Positions 56,942 to 64,000 of a stretch of DNA of 64,000 nucleotides are shown here, in pieces; within the stretch, counting starts at the first letter, position 1; each line of letters begins with the position of its first letter. A model generated the notes under the pieces. The model saw only the letters and a program-made list of their open reading frames with translations. It had not been told where the DNA came from and did not search any database. Where the stretch lies: NCBI GenBank assembly GCA_030077755.1, contig JAQJZZ010000010.1, positions 2,480,001 to 2,544,000 of the forward strand. The letters run 5' to 3'. A program made the translations under genes and the position numbers. The stretch comes from Filosporella fistucella (taxonomy: Eukaryota > Ascomycota > Leotiomycetes > Helotiales).

Positions 56942-58025
56942 GATGTCTTCGAATGCTGCGGTGTGTGGAGTGGATCTTGTTTGTCTGAGGAAGTCCTCCG
57001 AGAGAAAACAAGCCGAACTGAACAAATATACTCCCAGACTCAAGCTTCAGTTCGCCGCATGCCCGTATATATATTCACTCGGCGGATTCGCGATCGATAT
57101 CGAGGTGAGTTGTATGTTTTGATGACAGCGGCACAGATGCCAGTGTCTCGGTCGAGCAGCCACGGTGAAAGGCGAGGAATGGCAGAATAACGCGCTGAGA
57201 TCAGAGAGGTAGTAGCTTGAGGCTATACAAACACATCAAAATTGGTCGCAACGTGGTCGCATAGTCGAAGGTCGGTCTGCGGCGGGAGTTGTAGAGGAAA
57301 ATAGAGTTATGGGGATGGTGAATGTTGAAGCACGATCAAACTTTCTCCTTCCTGCGCTGTTCATGGATGGCATCTGCTCCTTCCCACACATCTCACGAGC
57401 TAAATTTACTAGCGAACAAAGTACAGGGGTAGGATGCAAGGTCTGAAGGAAGGAGCAAGCCACTAGGCCGAGCTTAGCCAGAAAGGAAAGAACGAAGTCT
57501 GGGGTGAGAGGACTTCGTCATTTGCGGAATGGTTGAATGAGGGAGCATGATTGGACAGAGCTGTTGAAAGTGGGGCCGGCGCGTCTGCCAGGCCAGCTTT
57601 GACCTGGTGGATGTGAGAATTCGAAAAGACGGAAGGACAGCTTAGTCATCACCGATAAGGCAAGCTGCTGGAAGCTCAGGCTGTTGCAAACCCGGAAGCA
57701 ATGAGCTGCACTTCGGGTATACATTCATTGTCAGACGGGCATCTCAAGACTTCAACACCGAACACTATACAGCGACAGCAAGGTAGCGACGGCGAGGTCA
57801 AAAATACCTCATATTCTCAAAATTCCTTCTGAAATACTCTCTGGTGATAGCAGTGATCTGTACGACGCCTGTCAACTGTCAATTTCCGTTATCGTCGCAA
57901 GACAGGCTCGGAACCGACACTACAATCATGCTCTCGTGATACACCTCCACTAAGAGCCCCGTTGTGACCATCCAGCTTCAAGCTCCTTCACTATTCAACT
58001 CTCAACGACTTCTTGAGCTTCGCGT
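56942..58025. promoter_or_regulatory. Divergent 5' region RXT3/BTN1
   Basis: About 1.08 kb between divergent conserved genes. No supported gene inside. Long 5' leaders for both transcripts are likely. Confidence 0.4.
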
Positions 58026-59499
58026 ATGGCTCACGACACAATGATATCCAGATCTCCATCATCCTCAGGATTTCTTCCAATGCCGGGCTCTCCAGGTTCA
58101 TCCTGGGCAATGTACAAAGCCAGATTCAAAGCTCTATTCCAAGGAGCCGATACTTCAGTAGTGATTGCATTTTGGCTATTCGGTACATTCTCTCCCGTCT
58201 ACCGGAATCAATTTACTTACTTGCATAGGTCTAATCAATAATGTATCCTACGTTATCATCCTAAGTGCCGCACTCGATTTGGTGGGTCCGTCGGTACCTA
58301 AAGGAGTCGTCCTCCTCGCAGATGTCCTTCCCTCGTTCCTCACGAAACTTATTGCACCATATTTCATCCATGCGATCCCATACTCGCTCCGAGTGGTCAT
58401 AATGTGCGCCTTGTCAGCCTCCGGGATGTTCTTGATAGCTTTGACACCCTCGGTGCTGACGGAAGGAGGTTCGATATCTACAAAACTGATAGGAGTTGCA
58501 ATGGCTTCATTGTCTTCTGGTGCTGGAGAATTGTCTCTCCTCGGATTAACACATTACTATGGTCCATTCTCTCTTGCTGCTTGGGGTAGTGGCACTGGAG
58601 GAGCCGGGCTTATAGGAGCCGGGCTCTACGTTCTTCTGACAAACACAATCGGCATGACTATTAAGAACAGTCTCTTGACCTGTGCTTGTCTACCATTTAT
58701 CATGCCGCTTGCGTTCTTCCTCATCCTTCCGCATGGACCTTTGAATAGAGCCCACAGCAAAGATTATACATCGATCCCACAGATTTCGATAGATGATGAG
58801 GAGATTCGCGCCTTGCCGGTCGATGCAGCAGCTGAGGCTTTGCTTGCACCTGGACCATCGAATGCAGCTGAGGCATACACATCTCACTCTCCACGGTCAC
58901 ATTCTCCCAGTCCTTCGAAAAACAAATCAGGGACCTCGAATTTTGTGGCTCATCTAAGAAGAACACGGTCATTGGTTTTCCCTTACATGCTACCTCTTTT
59001 ACTGGTTTACATCGCTGAATATACAATAAACCAAGGCGTCTCTCCTACGCTCCTCTTTCCGCTAAAGTCATCCCCATTCTCAGCATATCGGTCTTTCTAC
59101 CCATTCTATGCATTCCTCTACCAAGTCGGCGTGTTCATATCCCGCTCTTCAACCCCTTTCATACGCTTACATTCTCTCTACACCCCATCCTTCCTCCAGT
59201 GTCTGAACCTCGCGCTTTTGACACTGCATTCTGTGTATTACTTTATACCAAGTGTGTATCTCATATTCTTGGTAGTTTTTTGGGAAGGGTTGCTAGGAGG
59301 GGCTGTATATGTGAATACTTTTGCAGAGATTATGGAGAATGTTCCAGAGCATGACAGGGAATTTAGTTTGGGAGCCACCAGCGTGAGCGATAGTGGTGGT
59401 ATTTGCATTGCAAGTATTCTAGGCATGCTGATCGAAGGCAGACTGTGTAGCTACAACGTCGCCCATGGCAGGCCTTGGTGTGCGAAATTAGATTCATAG
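58026..59499 (+). CDS. BTN1: CLN3/battenin homologue (vacuolar/lysosomal membrane protein)
   Basis: Two exons, 58026-58182 and 58229-59499 (donor GTACAT, acceptor GCATAG, phase 1), 475 aa. After a Ser/Pro N-terminus the first helix [20 protein letters not shown] carries the family motif FxLxGLxNNxxYVxxLSAA. Later blocks: [57 protein letters not shown], an acidic and Ser-rich cytosolic loop (about 255-310), [18 protein letters not shown] and [33 protein letters not shown] and [16 protein letters not shown] close the protein. About 10-11 membrane helices. Battenin acts in vacuolar pH and amino-acid homeostasis. Complete, with expected fungal length. Confidence 0.95.
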
Positions 59500-60123
59500 A
59501 CATGATACTGATTAGCATGGAGTTTTGGGACCTTAGCAATGGATCATTCGCTTGAATCCAAGTCCAAATCAAAGAGGTGCTCAAGGTGTTTCAAGAGATA
59601 TAACTCTGATTGATTTGTACTAAGTCCCTCCCAAAAGATGTCAATCAAGCAAAGTTACTTGTCAACAACTACCAAACTATAACCAACTTCGATACCACCG
59701 CATGCCATTTACTTCGAGCCATATACAAATTCGTTTCAGACAAATCTGTATGAAAACAGATATACGCTAAGAGACTGGATCACGGTTATTTCCGCAACTT
59801 TTAAATTTCCTGGTTCACCTTGTTTACAAGATCTTACCATAACTCTTCAAGAAGCTTTGCTTATCCTAAGCACTCCACGAAGGCTCGTCTTGAGATCTTT
59901 ACTACCTTGAGTAAGTTGTCAGCTCATATCCGTTGCAACCCATAGCTTTTACATGATATCGAATTGTCAACCAGCAGGTTGCTAATCATTTCGATTTTGG
60001 GTTGCACAGGTACTTGCAGTCCTACCAATCTTGGCAAAGCATCCAAGTGCGCTTTGCATTCAAATTGCAATTAGTCGAATCAACACAACTCATACAATCA
60101 TCGCTGCAAGTACGGTCGCCGCA
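59500..60123. other. Intergenic, nothing recognised
   Basis: Flanks BTN1 and 2EXR member 8. An in-frame ATG at 60031 would extend member 8 by 31 residues. Confidence 0.4.
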
Positions 60124-61576
60124 ATGAACGGAGTTCCTCTCCTTCAAGCTGCTGCCCGGGCGCATGCCGAAAATGTAGTACAGCGTGCCGAAGTAGCCAG
60201 CTCCCATCAGGAAGTCCGAACCCAAGCAGTCGCTCCACCACCAGCAGCACCCTGCCTCCGCTCATCAGACTTGATAGTCGTTCGCCATTCGCGTTCAACG
60301 GAGGCAGAGGACTATATTCGATACGGCACTATCAACCACAATTCTCCTGTTCCATCGACTCTCCCGCGATTCCCAGAGTTCCCCAAAGAGATCCGGATTC
60401 AAATCATCGGCCTTGCTGTATCTGAACCCCGTATCTTGAAACAGGTTTTGGTTGGCTTTGGTGGTACATCTCCTCCTCGTCACGAGGCAAAATGGATATG
60501 CCCAAAAGTTGATCGTGTCCCCGCATTGCTGCATGTCAATAGGGAGTGCAGAAAAGAGCTTCTTTACGACAGGCGATTCAAGAAACCTCATCCTACGTAT
60601 GAGCTCTTTGGTTTCCCTGTCGAAGACGACAATCTACCATTCTACTTCTCAGCCGAGTTGGATACATTGTTTGACCCTGCCATTCCTGACTTTGATGGTG
60701 GTAGGCCTTCGCGCCGAAACCCACATCTCTCGGGCCAAGGTATTTGATAACTCTCTCTTCGCCCCTGCTTAGGTACTCTACTCTTGAATATCATAAACTA
60801 ATACTCGAACAGCCAATCAAACAACACTCATCCCCATTCTCCAAGTTTGCAAACCCGTCCTCATGTTCACCCTCCAGCACTTCGCCTTCTCCCTCCGCTC
60901 TCCTGATTCATACACCACCCGCGTTCCCACCACACCAAGTAAACTCCGCGCCGCCGACACCAAAACCCTCTACTCAATCCTGATCTCCATCCCTTATCTC
61001 CGTACCGTCACGATTCTGAATTCTTCTACTCGCCAATTCGCCCTCACAATCGATACCTCGAACCCCTTCTCCGGCCTCAGCTCCTGGACCATCAACGACG
61101 AAGGGAAACCCATTGATTCCACAGGTCTAGAATCCTTTTTCGAATACACAAACACACGTCGTGGCTCTTCTACTCTCGTCCTCGCAAACCTAAATACGAA
61201 TACAGCCCAGACCGCAAACCCTCCAGCCGCTCTCCCACAACTCAACCCCATCCCCCTCCACCGTCCCACCTTCCATTCTCACTCCCCAAACCCAGCACTA
61301 AACCCTCTGCACAACCCTCCCTCTACCAGCAACACAAGCCAAAACGCAGTCTTCAATTTCACCCAAGCCTTCGCTACTTTCTCCCTCGCTTCCGCAAACC
61401 CTGATATCACTGATCCACCGCTTCGATCTGCACCACAAATGGATTGGACACTGGATAGTAGGACAAAGGCTTTGTGTGCTAGGTATAGAGATTTCTATCG
61501 TGGGCCGGACGGGGATTGGAGACAATTGCAGAATAGAGGTGGGGTAGCGGCTGTTGCAGTGTGGAAGAATATTTGA
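60124..61576 (+). CDS. 2EXR domain protein (array member 8)
   Basis: Two exons, 60124-60739 and 60813-61576 (donor GTATTT, branch-like ACTAATA, acceptor AACAG, phase 1), 459 aa; an in-frame ATG at 60031 is an alternative start. The domain starts at about residue 78: LPRFPEFPKEIRIQIIGLAV, then VPALLHVNRECRKELLYDRR and NLPFYFSAELDTLFDPAIP, all three 2EXR blocks. Exon 2 begins NQTTLIPILQVCKPVLMFTL, and SILISIPYLRTVTILNSS is the usual post-domain strand. A long Asn/Pro/Thr-rich spacer and a charged end (RYRDFYRGPDGDWRQLQNRG) follow. It is 17 kb from member 7 but still on the plus strand. Lies 158 bases left of the transposon. Confidence 0.78.
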
Positions 61577-61734
61577 CCCTTGGGGAGAAGGAAGACAATG
61601 AGCGAGGGAGGGAATGTAGGTTATGTATGATCATACAATAAGCAAGCAATGCGAGAACGCAATAGATGAGAAGGAATGAGAAGAGAAGAGGTGGAGCAGA
61701 GGGAAAGAAGAAAAAAAATGTACAGAGTATGATA

Positions 61735-61823
61735 ATCGTTCGGCTAGCACCCTTACACCCACTACTAATCCCAGTATTGGGTGAGGGTAAGCAATGCGCG
61801 AAACGCCAGCAATACGCGAAATT
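61735..61823 (+). repeat. Left terminal inverted repeat
   Basis: Begins ATCGTTCGGCTAGCACCC; 88 of 89 bases match the reverse complement of the right repeat. Contains a short direct/inverted motif pair around GCGCGAAACGCC and ACGCGAAATT, possibly transposase binding sites. Confidence 0.93.
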
Positions 61824-61876
61824 CTGTAAATTATCATCCACCAGCACCACTTTCTTAGTGATTTTAGCCCTTAGAA

Positions 61877-63580
61877 ATGCCGTCCAATGCGGAACACGAA
61901 GAGGAAAAGGTCCAGGCAGCTATAGCCCTCATTCTTGCCAATCCACAGCTTTCTTTATTAGCAGCCACGCGGCAAACGCGCTATTCCTACCATCGATTAT
62001 AGCGACGCCTTCGCGGTACTCTAGCCTCCAACTCTCGAGGAGGGCATAATAGGAAGCTAAATATAGTCGAAGATACGATTCTAAAGGATTACCTGCTAAT
62101 GTGCTATAATCTCGGCCGCTCTATAGGAATAGACGCTGCCGTAGCTGCTATAAACTCGATTCTATGGCTTTAAGGTTAGGATGCTAATATTTTAAGAAGA
62201 TGGGTAAAGGCCTGGCTTACGCGCAATACACAATGGCTTAAAACCCTTAAGGAAAAGCCATTGTCTGCTTCTCGACGAGGAGCACATAAGAGATCTAATA
62301 TTGAAGCTTATTTCGCAGACTTTCGAAGGTATAAAGACAAGTACTCGATTCTAGACGATGATATTTACAATTTCGACGAGACGGGCTATCAAATTGGCGT
62401 AATTGCAGGCGGCATAGTGATCGTTCCTTCGAATATAAAGTCAGTTTTTATCGACAATCCTGAGAATAGAGAGCTAATTACCATTATCGAGTGTATTTCA
62501 GCTACTGGCCACCACGTCCCTCCAATGGTGATTTTTAAAGGCGCGTTCCATTTGCGGAAATACTTTGACAATGATATCAATGGCAATACCCTATTTGCAC
62601 GCTCTAATTCTGGCTTCACAAACGATAAACTCACTTTAAAGTGGCTCGAGCACTTCGATAAATACACCAAGAATCGAGCAAGAGGGACGTATCGAATGCT
62701 AATTTTTGACGGCTATGGCTCGCATGTAACGCAGGATTTTGTCGATTTTTATTGGCTTAATCGCATTCGACCATTTTAATTACCTGCCCATTCAACTCAC
62801 CTTATATAGCCTCTCGGCGTAGGTGTTTTTTAAGCCTATAAGCATAACTTCAAGAATTGTATTCGAGACGAAGTCTTCCATAGCGCAAAAACGATTTCAA
62901 AGACCGACTTCTTCTCCTTCTTTTAGCGATTCTCGAATAAGACGTTTACGGAAAAGATGTGCTGCTCTGCCTTTCGAAAAACTGGCCTCATACCATATAA
63001 TCCATCTATTATACTTGATAAAATGAGGGATTTTGGAGGGCTATAAGACGATAATACTACGACTTTACTCTCGCCTTCGCCTAAATCCTCTGATTCCGAG
63101 CCTGCTTTTGCAACTCCACCTCCACGACCATGGGACGAGTTTACGACGCCAAAGACTCTTATATAACGTTAAAGAGGCTCCAAATACATCGAATCTCGCA
63201 TTAAGAGTAGGCTCCCTTTTACACCAATTGCAATTCGAGTAATGGAGAAGACTAAGAAGGGCACAAATAAACTACTCGTATAAGGAGGGCTCTCTACCGA
63301 GCTTCTAGCCGCCGACAATTCTTTTAAAGAGGCTCGAAGTAAAAGGCAAAGAGCTAAGGGCATAATCATATAAAAATATGGCGAAATCTACGGGTTTTAA
63401 GCGCGTCGTCAAATATAAGCTAACGAGGAAGACGAGAAGAGGGTAGTTAATATGAGAGAAAAGCGATTATAGGCGCTATACCGTAGAGCTTGGAGCAATT
63501 TGGCTCGAGTATATCCTTCCTTATATAATAACCTCTTATATTCTGGCAAATTCAGCCTTTGCCAGCCGGTGTTAATATAG
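61877..63580 (+). pseudogene. Fot1/pogo transposase with 15 in-frame TAA/TAG stops
   Basis: One frame from the ATG at 61877 stays readable to about 63500 (roughly 540 codons). It has stops at 62000, 62171, 62177, 62777, 62807, 62831, 62924, 63044, 63164, 63170, 63281, 63371, 63398, 63416 and 63470. None is TGA. Domains: an N-terminal helix-turn-helix (KVQAAIALILANPQLSLLAA), a CENP-B-type HTH (RRWVKAWLTRNTQWLK), then the DDE_1 catalytic core. Catalytic Asp 1 is in FDETG (codon 62375) and Asp 2 in FDGYGSH (codon 62708). The third, in the conserved HSTHLxQPLDVGVF block, reads Gly (GGC at 62816). The open part 62261-62779 alone is 172 codons. Not functional as it stands. Confidence 0.9.
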
Positions 63581-63611
63581 TTTTACGTATTTTAATCAGT
63601 TTTCCCATATA

Positions 63612-63700
63612 AATTTCGCGTATTGCTGGCGTTTCGCGCATTGCTTACCCTCACCCAATACTGGGATTAGTAGTGGGTGTAAGGGTGCTAGCCGAATGAT
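63612..63700 (-). repeat. Right terminal inverted repeat
   Basis: Reverse complement of the left repeat apart from one base near the outer end (A in place of G). Ends ...CCGAATGAT, followed by TA. Confidence 0.93.
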
Positions 63701-63702
63701 TA

Positions 63703-64000
63703 GTGGATAGACTGTTTAGGTTACTCAATCGCAAGGAACTGTGTTATTGTGTTGAACTGCCTAATATGAAATGGACCGTACAAAATTCTGGGCTAGTTTT
63801 AAGAATATGAGTTTTGCGAGAGGCTGTGAGTGCCTTTTAAAAAGTTTGCAGTATTCCATCGCTGAAAGATAGACCTAACGTTACTTTTACAGCCACACCA
63901 ATTTCAGTCGTTATACTCAAAAGTAGCCTTTATGATCCCGACACAATGAAGTAAACGCTATTCATTAATTATGTTAAGTAAGGGGTATCAGCCAGTCTAT
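63703..64000. other. Right flank of the transposon, nothing recognised
   Basis: About 300 bases of AT-moderate sequence. No frame or repeat recognised before the window ends. Confidence 0.4.

Larger units (their letters stand above)
61733..63702 (+). mobile_element. Fot1/pogo-type (Tc1-mariner superfamily) DNA transposon, complete but with stop-riddled transposase
   Basis: The element spans 61735-63700 (1966 bp), flanked by TA at 61733-61734 and 63701-63702, the target duplication expected for pogo/Fot1 elements. Both ends carry an 89-bp inverted repeat with a single mismatch at position 4. Between them is one long transposase frame on the plus strand. The near-perfect terminal repeats indicate fairly recent insertion or constraint, while the coding frame is full of stops. 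Botrytis Flipper and Fusarium Fot1 are the named relatives of this kind. Confidence 0.93.

Noticed and set aside
53182..56943. Several large plus-strand frames opposite RXT3
   Set aside because: They are antisense to a Pro/Gln/Arg/His-rich coding exon, are compositionally biased and show no domain. They are shadows of the real gene.
1..64000. CRISPR arrays, bacterial operons or riboswitches
   Set aside because: The gene structure is eukaryotic throughout, and no regularly spaced short repeats were seen.

Overview
The window is nuclear DNA of a filamentous ascomycete (Pezizomycotina). The genes carry short introns of about 45-70 bases with GT(A/G)AGT-type donors, CTAAC/CTGAC-like branch sites and YAG acceptors. 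The families fit: a NACHT-WD40 STAND protein, 2EXR-domain proteins, DUF6594 proteins, fused TRP5, Rxt3, and a Fot1/pogo transposon with changes of the kind made by repeat-induced point mutation (RIP). The abundance of 2EXR genes suggests a leotiomycete, but that is inference.

Layout. 0-10 kb: a GH76-like protein, a cysteine-motif protein whose 5' end is unresolved, a disrupted DUF6594 gene, a disrupted helical-domain gene, a small four-helix membrane protein and a five-exon P-loop NTPase. 10.3-15.6 kb: two conserved enzymes on the minus strand, a hydantoinase/DUF917 fusion (983 aa) and DPH1 (diphthamide synthesis). 16-17.2 kb: a decayed gene. 17.6-43.2 kb: an accessory block with seven 2EXR loci, all on the plus strand and two of them broken. 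The same block holds a secreted GPI-type cysteine protein, a NACHT-WD40 protein facing an ankyrin gene head to head, a methyltransferase-like membrane protein, a small Ala/Gly-rich protein and an intact DUF6594 gene. 44.2-59.5 kb: a housekeeping block with SDHAF4, TRP5 (tryptophan synthase), a full-length ABCB exporter, Rxt3 (Rpd3L histone deacetylase complex) and CLN3/Btn1. 60.1-61.6 kb: an eighth 2EXR gene. 61.7-63.7 kb: a complete Fot1/pogo-type element with 89-bp inverted repeats, a TA target duplication and a transposase frame carrying 15 TAA/TAG stops.

How it fits together. The two conserved blocks (about 10.3-15.6 and 44-59.5 kb) look intact and could be spliced exactly in phase. Between and around them lies fast-evolving material: tandem-looking 2EXR paralogues, STAND/ankyrin genes and lone DUF6594 genes. 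Several of these carry single-base frameshifts, in-frame stops or missing starts. The most interesting parts are the co-directional 2EXR array with its degraded members and the divergent NACHT-WD40/ankyrin pair inside it. All exon joins were worked out by eye from splice signals and reading phase; none has transcript support.
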